A stretch of DNA of 64,000 nucleotides from Cynocephalus volans (GCF_027409185.1 NC_084464.1:43871095-43935094); one strand, 5' to 3'; numbered from the stretch's first letter, positions 50,660 to 62,100 are shown. The notes: generated from the sequence alone by a model not told the origin. Numbers and translations are program-made.

Positions 50660-51500
50660 ATTAGAGCTAGTAAAGTTTTGTATCCCATTCTCTTCTTGCT
50701 GCTTTGCCTTTCCAGGAATGTGGATGGGACAGGGGGCCTAATCTCAGCCTATAGCTTAAGATGGGTGGTCCTTGGTGGCAGGTGGAGTTGAGAGCCATAA
50801 GTCGTTCAAGTGCCCAGTCCCACCCAGTTATAGCTCTACATGGAAACTAGCACAAGCATACAAGCTGTCTTTTCCTGTATAGTCTTGTGAGGAGATACCC
50901 CATCTAGGGGATCTAGAACCATCTAGATCATTGTCTCTTGTTCCCCAACTTCTGCCAGTGAAGACAAGAGGCCCTCCCATTCTTAGGTTGCAGTACCGAG
51001 AGACTTGGCTTAGTGTCAAGAATAGCTACACTGAGGATTTTTAGAAGGCTTTAGAAATAAAATCTGACTATGGATGCAAAGAACAACTAGGAGACAGAAG
51101 GTCTGGGTTCTAGTCCAAGTCTGAAGTCATCAAGGCCCCAGAGGTTTCAGTGATCTCTTCAGTAAGAAGGAGGAATTGCTCTCTGAAGTTTTTTCCAGCC
51201 CTGTGAGTCCATAAGAGCTTACTGCGAAAAGGAGTTCGCGAATGGTTGGGTGCATGTCTGGGAGTAGTGGTCAAGGACCATCTAGCTCATGGCTTCGAAC
51301 ACCACTCTTGGCTACCAAGGGAAGCGAGTAGTGGCTTTGTTAATCCAAAACAGTAGGAAAGGCGGGACATTTCTCTGAGGCATTTTAGGCTGTGGGTTTA
51401 CTTTTACAATGGTGCTTAGCACAGACTGGAATAACTATACTTCTTGAACTCCAATAGGAAAGGCGGAGGGAAGTCAGCCTGGACTTTTAAATCTATAGGC
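50660..51500. other. Gene-free stretch, nothing recognised
   Basis: No element or exon seen between two CYN copies. Confidence 0.45.
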
Positions 51501-51522
51501 TGATAAAACTGTCTTGTTTTTC

Positions 51523-51698
51523 TTTTTCTTTTTCTTTTTTTTAAAAAGATGACTGGTAAGGGGATCTTAACCCTTGATTTGGTGTTGTCAGCACCACGCT
51601 CACCCAATGAACCAACCGGCCATCCCTATATGGGATCCGAACCCACAGCCTTGGTGTTATCAACACCGCACTCTCCCGAGTGAGCCACGGGCCGGCCC
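51523..51698 (-). mobile_element. CYN dimer, young
   Basis: Reversed dimer with a perfect 18-bp duplication AAAACTGTCTTGTTTTTC (51505-51522, 51699-51716), the longest in the window. Confidence 0.93.
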
Positions 51699-52083
51699 AA
51701 AACTGTCTTGTTTTTCAACAGACCTCTGACGTCTCCCTTTATCTCTTTTGACTTGGCTCTGCCCTCAGCACAGGAACCCTGGTGAAAATCGCAGGCAGTT
51801 CTGGTGATGTTGGCAGGGGCTCACCACTTGAGAAAAGAAACCACATGAAGACAAAGGGCCTAGACCACTCCCATCCATTTGCCAAATAACCTTTCCTGAG
51901 CTCCCATCCATGTCCTGCAACATACCCCATCCCCTGATCTTTTCTCGCTGCTGGCTCTCCTGCTTCCTCAGAACTCATTCTCCCCAGTTTCAGCCTCCTG
52001 ACAAACTCTTCCCTCTTGCTCCAACATTAGAGGGAACTTAGCTCTCCCTGCAGCTCCCCCCCTCCCCCTCCTCCACATCCTAG

Positions 52084-52247
52084 ACACACACACACACACA
52101 CACGTGCCACACACACGTGCCACACACACACACACGTGCCACACACACACGTGCCACACACACACACACACGTGCCACACACACACACACGTGCCACACA
52201 CACACACACACGTGCCACACACACACACACACACACGCGCGCGCGCC
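52084..52247. repeat. Compound CA/CG microsatellite with seven CACGTG motifs
   Basis: (CA)n tract interrupted seven times by CGTGC, forming CACGTG at 52101, 52114, 52133, 52148, 52169, 52188 and 52209, and ending in GCGCGCGC. Mostly alternating purine-pyrimidine, so prone to Z-DNA. About 4 kb upstream of ZBTB12. Confidence 0.95.
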
Positions 52248-52556
52248 TCCCTGGCACTGCCAGATCTGGGGAAATGGTGGGATCCCCCTAGCACCTTGTC
52301 GGTTGCAGACAGAATAGGACTCTTCCACCAAACATCCTTCTGGCTGAGCTTCCCTGAGTCTGCTCTGCTACCCTCGCCTCTCCTTGTTGCGTGGGCAACG
52401 GACTTCCAGGCCTGTGGGGCCTGGCTCAGGTCTTTCTCCCAAGGCCTGCCTGTGTCCCTGCAAATGACTTCATCCTCCACACTCCAAGTGAAGAAAAATA
52501 TTTGTTCAGTTTATTTTTATTTTTACATAGAATCATAGGATCAATCTCTCTCTCTC

Positions 52557-52590
52557 TCCTTTTTTTTGTGGCTGGCTGGTACGGTGTCCC
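52557..52590 (-). mobile_element. CYN fragment
   Basis: Oligo(T) then GTGGCTGGCTGGTACGG only. Confidence 0.55.
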
Positions 52591-53736
52591 TGGTTTCTTC
52601 AAAGCTTCTTGACCTCCTTCCAACAACTTTTATCGTGACTCCACTTCAGCCACTTTCTTCCCAGGGTCACACTCTGGTTATTATTAGCACCTGGAACTTC
52701 ATCGACAGAGTAGCCCAGGGATTGCTCCCTCCCAGAAGGCAGCAAACACACCTGCTCCACCCACCACCCCCAGGGGGACCTCTGGCTCTGTCTTCCCTTC
52801 TCTGTCAGGTCCTCCCCTGCCTCCTTGCCTGTCCAGCCAAGATGCCACTCATGACGTGTCACTCAGCTGCTCTCCGCCAGCTCCCTTCAGTGCTGCTTTA
52901 TGAATGAGATGAGCCCTTCTACCCACCACAGCTCTTTTTTAACCTTGTCCACTCTTCAGTCCCCTTCGCCAATCCCAATCCCTCTCTCTCCCTCACTGAG
53001 GCTTGAGTGCCCCCCTTTGCACCCCCAAACACCTCTTTTTTTACTCATCTTTATTTCCCTTTCCTTAGTTTCAGAGCCTGTTGAAAGCCAATCCTTCCTC
53101 CTACATCCCACTCCTAACCTTGCTCCGTTTTTTGCCCTCTTGGGCTTTACAGTATCCCGTGTTCTGACCTAAAGTCGATAAACCCAGACAGGTTTTTGCT
53201 TTCTAAAAAAAAAAACCCTTCCTTGACCTTGGTCCCTTTCCAGCTGTAGACACGCCTTACCTCCCGCTTCCTTCCCAGCTCCGTCAGCATCACCCTCTTC
53301 ACACTCATCCTCTTCCTTAAAAATAGTTATTGTGAACATATTACACACATAGAAGAATGCATAAAATGTGCATGTATAGGTAAAGACAGATGAAACAAAC
53401 ACCTGGGTACCTGGCCCTAGCTTAGGATATAAATTCCCAGGACCTTAGATGCCCCTCTGTGCTCCGTGCTGACTGAATCCCTCTCCCTCCCGGCAGGGTG
53501 ACCTCTATCTTGAATTTCTCATACATACTTCCTTTGCTTATTGTCAGTTTCACTCTCTATGAATGTTGTAGGTATTCCCAAACAGTACACTGTTTAGTTT
53601 TGCCTGCATCACCTTAACATAGATGAATCATACTCTGTGTTCTGGGGCTGATTTTTTCATTCAACATTACGGTTTTGTTGACATATATAGCTTGTAATTC
53701 TGTAATTGTCTTTCTTTTCTTTTTTCTTTTTCTTCC

Positions 53737-53839
53737 TTTTTTTTTTTGGTGGCTGGCCAGTACAGAGATCGGGGATTGAACCCTCGACCTTGGTGTTATC
53801 AGCACCATGCTCTAACCTGCTGAGCTGACTCGAAAGCCC
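53737..53839 (-). mobile_element. CYN monomer
   Basis: Reversed monomer with GGTGGCTGGCCAGTACAGAG. Confidence 0.85.
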
Positions 53840-53914
53840 ATTCACTGTCTTTCTATTACATGGATCTGGATAGATTTAAGGGAATTGTTCTCAGGTTTGA
53901 CACTCCCATAAGAC

Positions 53915-54115
53915 ATGGATGTTGATGGGCCTGAGAAAGCCCCTATCAAAGAGGAGCAGGTCTCCCCTCCTCTTCCCCTTGCCCAACCTCCCTTACCACA
54001 GAAAGGAGACCCAAGGGGAATTCAGGACAGTAAAAATATCCAGGGCACCAAAGGGACAGTTCCAAAAATCTGTGTTGGTTCTGAGGAATTGAGTGACTTT
54101 GTTACTGGAGAACAG
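53915..54115 (+). other. Orphan open frame of 67 codons, unidentified
   Basis: ATG (just after an in-frame TAA) opens MDVDGPEKAPIKEEQ, Pro/Glu/Lys-rich, reaching VTGEQ directly before GTACTT, a possible splice donor; AG at 53911-53912 could be an acceptor. The composition looks protein-like, and the segment lies between L1 fragments. Could be an exon fragment, a processed pseudogene or chance. Not recognised. Confidence 0.25.
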
Positions 54116-54212
54116 GTACTTTCTTTTTCTTTCCATTCAGCAAAACTGAAGAATTTCTTGATTTTTTTTTTTTTTTAGCCTTTTTGTTATTGAGGTGAAA
54201 TTCACATAACAT

Positions 54213-54316
54213 AGGGCTGTTGGTTCGGTTAGTGCATGGCGTTATAACACCAAGGCCAAGGGTTCGGGTACCCATACTAGCCAGTTGCCAAAAAAAAAAA
54301 AAAAAAAAAAAAAAAT
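54213..54316 (+). mobile_element. CYN monomer inside an L1 end
   Basis: Forward monomer with about 27 A, flanked by CATAACATA copies of the L1. Confidence 0.85.
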
Positions 54317-54822
54317 TGCATAACATAAAATTAACCGTTGTGAAGTGAACAATTCAGTGACAATTTGTACATTCACAATGTTGTGAAACTACTGCTTCTA
54401 TCCAGTTCCAAATCATTTGTATCATTTCCCAAAAACCCCATTAAGCAGTTGCTTCCCGTTCCCCTCCTCTCTCCAGCCCCTGGCAGCCACCAATATGTGT
54501 TCTGTCTCCACGCATTTACCTCTTCTGGATATTTCATATAAACGGAATCATATAATATGTGGCTTTTTGTGTCTAGCTTCTTTTACTTAGCACAACGTTT
54601 TTGAGATTCATCCACGTTGTAGCATTTATCAGTAAGTACTTCATTCCTTTTTATGGCTGAATAATATTCCATTGTATGGATACAACATAATTTGTTTATG
54701 TGTTTATCTGTTGATGGACATTTGGGCTGTTTCCACCTTTTGGCTATTGTAAATAGTGCTGTTGTGAACATGTGTGTACATGTATTTGATTATCTGTTTT
54801 CAGTTCTTTTGGGTATACAACA

Positions 54823-55115
54823 GTCCTTCCCTTACCCTTGAGGGATACGTTTCAAGACCCCCAGTGGATGCCTGAGGCTGCAGATAGTACTGAATCCTAT
54901 ACATGCTGTGTTTTCTCCTATACATACATACCTATAAATTAGGCACAGTAAGAGATTAACAATAACTAGTAATATAATAGAAAAATTATAGCAACATACT
55001 GTAATAAAAATATGTTTATTTCTGGAATTTTCCATCTAATATTTTTGGAACATGGTTGACTCTGGGTAACTGAAACCATGCAAAGCAAAATTGAGGGTAA
55101 AGGAGGACTACTGTA
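54823..55115. mobile_element. Tigger/MER2-type DNA transposon fragment
   Basis: CCCTTGAGGGATACGTTTCA, AAGACCCCCAGTGGATGCCT and terminal GGAGGACTACTGTA match pogo-like Tigger elements; TATA flanks on both sides fit TA targeting. Confidence 0.75.
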
Positions 55116-55123
55116 TACTTGGG

Positions 55124-55717
55124 TGATATGGATTGTGTCCCCCAAGTTTTATATGTTAGTAGCTTGATCCCTACTGTGACTGTTAAGAGGATGGGAAATC
55201 CTATTATGGTAATTGAAAGGTGGGGACTTGAAGAGGTGATTAGATTCTGAGCACCATGCCTAGTGAATGGATTAATAATGGTGGTCATGGGCATGGTTCT
55301 GAGGGCTTTAAAAGGAGATCATGTGAGAGCCTCTCTCTCTTTGCTCTGCCATTTTCTGCCATGTGAGACCCCTGCATTACTGAAGTCACCACCAAAGAAA
55401 GCCTTCACCAGATGTGTTCTCTGGGCTTTGGACTTCCAGCCTCTGAAACTGTAAGCAATACATTTTGTTTTCTAGGGCCGGCCTGTGGCTCACTTGGGAG
55501 AGTGTGGTGCTGATAACACCAAGGCCACGGGTTCGGATCCCTATATAGGGATGGCTGGTTGGCTCACTTGGGAGAGCGTGGTGCTGACCACACCAAGTCA
55601 AGGGTTAAGATCCCCTTACTGGTCATTGTTTAAAAAATAAAAAAAATAAATTTTGTTTTCTTATAAATCATCCAGTTCCAGGTATTTTGTTATAAGCAAC
55701 AGGAACAGACGAATACA
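55124..55717 (+). mobile_element. MaLR-type solo LTR inside L1
   Basis: TGATATGGATTGTG...GACGAATACA with TG/CA ends, flanked by TTGGG / CTGGG. Late part holds CTTCCAGCCTCTGAAACTGT and TTATAAATCATCCAGTTCC. Contains a CYN dimer. No internal viral genes. Confidence 0.8.
55476..55644 (+). mobile_element. CYN dimer inside a MaLR-type LTR
   Basis: Forward dimer; duplicated AATACATTTTGTTTTCT (55457) / AATAAATTTTGTTTTCT (55645). Confidence 0.92.
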
Positions 55718-56192
55718 CTGGGAGTGGATCTGCTGGATCATATGGTAATTCTATGTTTCACTTTTTGAGGAACCACCAAACTGTTTTCTCCAGCAGCTGG
55801 ACCATTTTACATTCCTACCATCAGCTTGTACAAAGGCTCCAATTTCTCCATATCCTCGCCAACACTTGTTATTTTCTGTGTTTTTTAAAAATAGACATCC
55901 TAGTGGACACGAAGTGGTACGCCATTATGGTTTTAATTTGCATTTCAGTAATGATTAACGATGTTGAGTATCTTTTCAGGTACTTGTTGGCCATTCATAT
56001 ATCTTCTTTGGAGAAGTATCTATTCAAGTCCTTTACCTGTTTTTTGAGTTGTTTGTCTTTTTGTTGTTGAGTTGTAAGAGCTTTTTATGTATTCTGGATA
56101 CTAGACTTTATAAGATGTATGATCTGCAAATGTTTTCTCCCATTCTGTATGTTGTCTTTTTACTTTTTTGATAAATTGTTCGTTGATGCCTA

Positions 56193-56601
56193 TAGTGGAT
56201 TGGATTATGCCCCTCCAAAACTCCCTGAAGCTTGAATTGTGTTCCCCAAGTCTTATGTATTAGAAACTTAGCCCCCACTGAGACTGTTAAGAGGGTGGGA
56301 AATTTTATTATAGTAATTAAAAGGTGGAGTTTTGAAGAGGTGATTGGATTGTAGGACCATGCCTAGTGAATGGATTAAAAATGGTGGTCATGGGCGTGGT
56401 TCTGACGGCTTTAAAAGAAGAGGAGAGTCTGTCTCTCTGCTTCCACCATCTTGCAATGTGAGACCCCTGGGTCACTGTCACCACCACCAGGTGTACTTTG
56501 TACTTCCCAGCCTCAGAAACTGTAAGCAATAAATTTTGTTTTCTTTATAAATCACCCAGTTTCAAGTATTTTGTTATAAGCAACAGGAATGGATGAATAC
56601 A
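56193..56601 (+). mobile_element. MaLR-type solo LTR
   Basis: Same family as the 55.1-kb LTR: GACTGTTAAGAGGGTGGGAA, TCAGAAACTGTAAGCAATAA, CACCCAGTTTCAAGTATTTT. Confidence 0.78.
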
Positions 56602-57302
56602 ATCCCAAAAGTTAAAAAAAATTTTTTTGTGTAACAGATGCTTTATTTAATTTTTTAATGAACACATAGTTGTACATATTTATGGGGTACAAGTGACATT
56701 TCGATATATGGATACCATGTGTAATGATCAAATCAGGGTAATTGGCATATCCATTACCTCAAACATTTATCATTTCTTTGTGTTGGGAACATTCAAAATC
56801 CTCTCTTCTAGCTATTTTGAAATATACAATAAATGATTGTTAACTATAGTCACCTACTGTGCTATAGAACTTATTTCTCCTATGTAACTGCAATTTTATA
56901 CCCATTAACTAACCTCTTCCTATCTGCCCCTCTTCCCTCCCTTTCTTGGCCTCTAGTAACCACAATTCTACTCTTTACTTCTATGTGATCACTTTTTTAG
57001 CTCCCATAGATAAGTGAGAACATGTGGTATTTGTCTTTCTGTGCCTGGCTTATTTCACTTAACATAATATCCTCCAGGGTCATGTGCTGCAAATAATAGG
57101 ATTTCATTATTTTTTATGGCTGTATAATATTCCATTGTGTATATATACCACATTTTCTTTATCCATTCATCCACTGATGGACACTTAGGTTGACTCCATA
57201 TACTGGCTATTGTGAATAGTGCTGCAGTAAACAGGGAAGTGTAAATATCTCTTGACATTCTGATTTTCTTTCCTTCAGATATATACCCATTAGTGGGATT
57301 GC

Positions 57303-57395
57303 TATCAGTTGGTTAGAGTGTGGTGCTGATAACACCAAGGTCCAGGATTCAATCCCTGCACTGAACAGCCACCAAAAAAACCCAAAAACCAAAAA
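57303..57395 (+). mobile_element. CYN monomer inside L1
   Basis: Forward copy missing its first bases, starting ATCAGTTGGTTAGAGTGTGG. Confidence 0.85.
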
Positions 57396-57409
57396 AAGTT
57401 TTAAATTTA

Positions 57410-57579
57410 ATTTTTTTTAAAAAAGATGATGGGTAAGGGGATCCTAACCCTTGACTTGGTGTTGCCAGCACCACACTTTCCCAAGTGAGCCAACCGGCTA
57501 TCCCTATATAGGGATCCGAGCCCGTGGCCTTGGTGTTATCAGCACCACACTCTCCCAAGTGAGTCATGGGCCGGCCCTT
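57410..57579 (-). mobile_element. CYN dimer inside L1
   Basis: Reversed dimer, with TTTAAATTTAA on both sides. Confidence 0.9.
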
Positions 57580-57735
57580 TAAATTTAAATTTTGATAAAT
57601 TCCAGTATATTTATTTTATTTTTTCATTGCTCATGTTTTTGATGTCATATCTAGGAATCCATTGCCAAATCCACTATCATAGAGATTTTCCCTTATGTTT
57701 TCTTCTAAGTGTTTTGTGGTTTAAACTCTTATATT

Positions 57736-57789
57736 AGGGTTAAGATCCCCTGACAGGTCATCTTGTAAAAAAAAAAAAAGAAAAGAAAG
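57736..57789 (+). mobile_element. CYN extreme 5'-truncated insertion
   Basis: Only about 35 bp of SINE 3' end (AGGGTTAAGATCCCCTGACA onward) plus A-tail, with a perfect 13-bp duplication AAACTCTTATATT (57723-57735, 57790-57802). Confidence 0.9.
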
Positions 57790-57929
57790 AAACTCTTATA
57801 TTTATGTTGTTGATTCATTTTGAGTTAATTTTTGTATGTAATATGAAGTAGGGGTCTAAGTTCATTCTTTTGCACGTGAATATCCAGTTGTCCCAGCATC
57901 ATTTGTTAAAGAGAACAGATTATTGATTT

Positions 57930-57972
57930 TTTTCTTTTTTTGGCGGCTGGCCAGTATGGGGATCCAAACCAA
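57930..57972 (-). mobile_element. CYN truncated monomer
   Basis: TTTTTTTGGCGGCTGGCCAG to GGATCCAAACC only. Confidence 0.8.
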
Positions 57973-57984
57973 CTTACTGATTTT

Positions 57985-58150
57985 TTTTTTTTTTTTTTAA
58001 AGATGACCAGTAAGAGAATCTTAACCCCTGGTTTTGTCAGCAACACGCTTTCCCAAGTGAGCTAACCGGCCATCCCTATATAGGGATCCGAACCCATGAC
58101 CTGGGTGTTATCAGCACCACACTCTCCCAAGTGAACCACAGGCCGGCCCT
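57985..58150 (-). mobile_element. CYN dimer
   Basis: Reversed dimer; TTATTGATTTTT-like copies lie before, between and after this pair. Confidence 0.9.
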
Positions 58151-58159
58151 AGGTTATTG

Positions 58160-58810
58160 ATTTTTGATGATAGCTCACTGTGTTTTGATATATTACTGCA
58201 TGTGATTTCAAAGGGCTTGGTGACAGTGCTATGACAAAACTTTGGAAACAAAGTTTTTAGTTTTTATATCTATAAAAATGAAAAACAAGAATAGAATTCA
58301 TGATGAATCTTGTCTAATTCTAGGAATAAGGTTCATCCATGAATACATGAGCTAATTGAAAACAAAGTGGCCCAATGATCTTAGAATCGTGCTGCCAATA
58401 CAATTTTACTTTTTACACTTAATCGTTATTTAACAAAATTTTAAAAATATGTAATATATTCATGTTGTCTTAATAAATTAATTATTAATAATAAACATAA
58501 TGATGACTTAATCCAGAAGAAAAATATTGAACTCTTAGAGCCTTAAGGCCACAGAAAATTTTTAAAATTCAGTTTTAATTTCTATACATAATTTTGTTGC
58601 AGAGAATAGAAGGCTTTCAAGCATAAAATTTATTACATCAGTATAATGTTTTGGGGGTAGAAATAGAAACATGAATTCAGAAGAAATGGAACAATGTGAA
58701 ATTTGATTGTTAAAGAGGAGTGTGATCATGTACTTTTTCATTGAATCATGGAGGATATGGTTAAAACAGTAAAATAACACTTTTTTAAAAAAGGTCAGTG
58801 TTTACACACA
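58160..58810. other. AT-rich gene-free stretch
   Basis: No element identified with confidence. Confidence 0.45.
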
Positions 58811-58815
58811 CTCTG

Positions 58816-59273
58816 TATTAGTCCATTTCTGTTGCTTATAACAAAATACTTGAAACTAGGTGATTTATAAAGAAAAACAAAATTTATTGCTTACAGTTTC
58901 TGAGGCTGGGAAGTCCAAAGTCTGGGGAACACATCTGGTAAAGGCTTTCTTTGATGGTGACTTTAGTGATGTCTGGGTATCACATTGCAAAATGGTGGAG
59001 CAGAGAGAAGAGAGAGCGAGAGAGAGAGAAAGACAGACTCTCCTCTTTTTTTAAAGCCCTCAGAACCACGCCCCTGACCACCATTTTTAATGCATTCACT
59101 ACTGCATGGTCCTTCAATCCAATCACCTCTTCAAGGCTCCACCTTTCAATTAGCATTATAGGATTTCCCACCCTCTTAACAGTCACAGCTGGGGCTAAAT
59201 TTCTAATACATAAAGCTTGGGGGATACAATTCAAGCTTCAATGAGTTTTGGGGTACACAATTCAGTCCACTAC
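58816..59273 (-). mobile_element. MaLR-type solo LTR
   Basis: GTATTAGTCCATTTCTGTTG through AATTCAGTCCACTACA, reverse of the family at 55-56 kb. Confidence 0.8.
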
Positions 59274-59434
59274 ACACTGGAAATGGTATCCTTTTGCAAC
59301 TATTCAAACACTTGGGGAAATTGTTAAATAGCAACATAAAAATGTGCAGAGGGGTACATAGTTTGCAAATTTTTTTAACATGAGCAAAATAGTTTGAAGA
59401 TTAAGTGCTTGTGAAACTTAATGTGTACATGAAT

Positions 59435-59560
59435 ATCTGGAGATTTGTTCAAATGGAGAATCTGAGTCAGTAGGTCTGGGTGGGGCCTGACATTCCACAT
59501 TTCTACAAGCTCCTGATGAAGCCGATGCCGGTCTGTGGACCACATTTTGAGTATCAAGCA
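59435..59560 (+). repeat. MER5A-like element
   Basis: AATGGAGAATCTGAGTCAGT, GGTGGGGCCTGACATTCC and GTGGACCACATTTTGAGTA. Confidence 0.7.
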
Positions 59561-59812
59561 TCAATATATTCCTAAGGGTAGAACAGGTGGATGTTGAGGT
59601 CTGCACATTTTCAATTCCCCTGCTAAAGCCAAACTATTTTCTGAAGCAGCTGTACAAATTTACACTCTCACCAGCAGTGGGACTGCTGCTGCTTGGAGGA
59701 AGGTCACTAAAGGCTTCCAGATTTTCAAATCTAACAGACACCCTTCAGTCCTCATTTCACTTGAACTTTCTGCAGCCTGTGACACATTCGACCATGCTTA
59801 TTATTATTATTT

Positions 59813-59909
59813 ATTTGTTTTTTTGGCAGCTGGCCAGTATAGGGATCCCAATCCTTGACCTTGGTGTTGTCAGTACCATGCTCTACCAAGTAAGCTAACC
59901 AGCCAGCCC
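59813..59909 (-). mobile_element. CYN monomer
   Basis: Reversed monomer, GGCAGCTGGCCAGTATAGGG. Confidence 0.88.
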
Positions 59910-60128
59910 TTGACGACACTTATTTGATCCACTGCTACCCCCGTTTTCAGAATACTCCAGTTTCCCTTCCTTCTACAAGCTCAGTTTCTTCTGTAACCCT
60001 TCACTCTCTTTTTTTGTCCACCTTTTAAGGTCAAGGCGTCCTTGGCCTTCCTGGCCTTTATCTTGTCCTCCCTGGGTGATAGATACCATGTGCTCTTCAG
60101 AGGTTGGTTACCACCTTGATGACTCTGT

Positions 60129-60780
60129 GGTGGTTAATTTTATATGTCAACTTGGCCAGGTTATGGTGCCCAGTTGTTTGGTCGAACACTAGTCTGATGT
60201 TTCTGTGAAGGTATTTTACAGATAAGATTAATGTCTACACTCAGTTGACTTTATTTTTTTTTTATTGTTATTATTTTTTTAAAAAGATGACTGGTAAGGG
60301 GATCTCAACCCTTGGCTTGGTGTCAGCACCACGCTCAGCCAGTGAGCAAACCAGCCATCCCTATATAGGATCCGAACCCGTGGCCTTGGTGTTATCAGCA
60401 CCGCACTCTACCGAGTGAGCCACGGGCCGGCCTAGTTGACTTTAAATTAAGGAGATTACCCTTGATAATGTGAGTGGACCTCATCCAAGCAATTGAAGGC
60501 CTTAAGAGCAAAAACTGAGGTTTTGCATAGAAAGAATTCTGCCTCTGGACTATAACACAGAAATCATGCCTGAGTTTTCAGCCTGCCAGTCTGCCCTACA
60601 GATCCAGACCCAAGACTACAGCATCAATTCTTTCCTGAATTTCCAGCCTGCTGGCCTGCCCTCTGAATTTTGGACTTGCCAGCTCCCACAATTGCATGAG
60701 CCAATTTCTTGGAACCAATCTCTTTACATATATCCTATTGATTCTGTTTCTCTGGACAATCCTGACTCATACAGATTCCA
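60129..60780 (+). mobile_element. Old LTR-like element, split by CYN
   Basis: TGGTGGTTAATTTTATATGT...TCCTGACTCATACAG with CAACTTGGCCAGGTTATGG and a final TTCTGTTTCTCTGGACAATC. Looks like an ancient ERV-type LTR; class not certain. Confidence 0.55.
60254..60433 (-). mobile_element. CYN dimer inside an LTR
   Basis: Reversed dimer with an AGTTGACTTTA duplication. Confidence 0.9.
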
Positions 60781-61084
60781 TTTCTGTCTCCAGCCAGACC
60801 TGCCTCCTGTTTCCAGTCTGTAATCCCCATCTCCTCCAGGTGTTCTTTTTCTTTCCCCCTTTGTTTTATTTAATTAATTTATTTATTCTCCAGTTGTTCT
60901 AAAAGTACTTAAAATTCAATATTTCCTAGACAGAATTTGTTCTCTTTCTCTTCCAACTTGTTTCTCCTCCTATAGTTATAGGGAGTTTTGCCACTGTCAA
61001 TCCCATCACCCAAGCTAAAAACTTGGGGTTCAATATGGACTCCTCTTTTCCCCTTCATTCTTCCTATATACTTAGCCACCAAGT

Positions 61085-61235
61085 CCTTGATTCATCAATT
61101 TAATAAACATTTGTCTGCCCACTATGTGCCAATACTGAGCTAGTGCTGGTGGTAAAAGGTGAGTTTGACATATGTCCTACCCTGAGGAAGACTGCAGTTG
61201 ATGAACAGGCAATCAGTGCAATGCGGTAAGTGCTG
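61085..61235 (-). repeat. L2/MIR-like fragment
   Basis: AATAAACATTTGTCTGCCCACTATGTGCC pattern, decayed. Confidence 0.5.
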
Positions 61236-61239
61236 AGAT

Positions 61240-62000
61240 TGAGTCATGCCCCAGTGTTATGATAGAGCCCAGAGGAGGGCTCAGAGGGCCCCCAGTGGTC
61301 TATGCCTCTACATTGGTCATGGCTTCTCCTTCCCTACTTCTTTGCTTGCTTTTAGCCCCTGGTGTCTTGCCAGAACTGTAAATGTCTCCTCTCTGATATT
61401 CCAGCCCTTCCACATTGATTCCAGAATAATATCTCTGAAGTGCAAATCAACTCGTATCGCTTCCTTATCTAAAATACCACATAGCTAATTGCCTTATTCT
61501 AAACCCTGGCTCCTTAGCGGGGCACACGCTCCTCCTCCATGGTCTAGCTTCCCTGGAGTCCTTCCCTTCCCCTTTCTGAAATGTCCTGAACTCCCTGCAG
61601 TTCTCTTAAGATACTTGGGTTTCAGACTCCAAGGCTTTGTTCCCTGGATTTCTTTGCCTGGATTGCCTGCTGCTTTCCGTATTAGGTAGCTGAACACTCA
61701 TCTTTTCAGGCTTATCTCAGGTTCCTCTATGAAGCCTTTTCTGAACCTCTAGAGAGACCTAATATCCTCTTCTTTGTATCCCTGTAAACTTTACTTGCAC
61801 TCCAATCTCAGCCTGTATCTGTCAGGATAGATAGGTAATACTACAGTAACAAATAACTCAATAGTCTCAGTAGCTGAACAAGTTTCACTTCTCACTATTG
61901 CTACCTGTTGGGTCAGTGGGAGTGGTGCTGGGGGTGGGGAGAGCTATGATCATCGATAGTCACTCAGGGATCCAGGTTAAAGGAGGCGTCATCAAAAGAG
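61240..62000. other. Gene-free stretch
   Basis: C/T-rich part near 61.4-61.8 kb resembles decayed L2; no exon. Confidence 0.4.
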
Positions 62001-62006
62001 GGTGCT

Positions 62007-62100
62007 AGGGCTGGCTGGTTGGCTCAGTTGGTTAGAGCTCAGCCTTATAACACCAAGGTCAAGGGTTTGGATCCCCATACTGGCCAGCCACAAAAAAAAA
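62007..62100 (+). mobile_element. CYN monomer
   Basis: Forward monomer between AAAAGAGGGTGCTAG and AAAAGAGGGCGCTAG. Confidence 0.9.

Larger units (their letters stand above)
51720..53735. other. Gene-free stretch around the microsatellite
   Basis: Apart from the CA/CG array and a CYN fragment, C/T-rich unique-looking DNA; an L1-like AT-rich part lies near 53.3-53.7 kb. Confidence 0.4.
54180..56185 (-). mobile_element. Old L1 3' part, reversed, host to nested insertions
   Basis: L1 antisense text from TTATTGAGGTGAAATTCACA through TTTTTATGGCTGAATAATAT to TCAAGTCCTTTACCTG. It is interrupted by a CYN monomer (54.2 kb), a Tigger-like piece (54.8 kb) and an LTR (55.1 kb), then resumes at GGATCATATGGTAATTC. 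Confidence 0.88.
56625..57925 (-). mobile_element. L1 (MA/P-like) 3' region, reversed, split by CYN
   Basis: GTACATATTTATGGGGTACA, TAATATTCCATTGTGTATATA and, after two CYN copies, GTTAATTTTTGTATGTAATA and GAATATCCAGTTGTCCCAGC. Non-coding remnant. Confidence 0.85.

Noticed and set aside
52104-52538. His/Thr- or Cys/Val-rich open frames
   Set aside because: Translation of the CA microsatellite.
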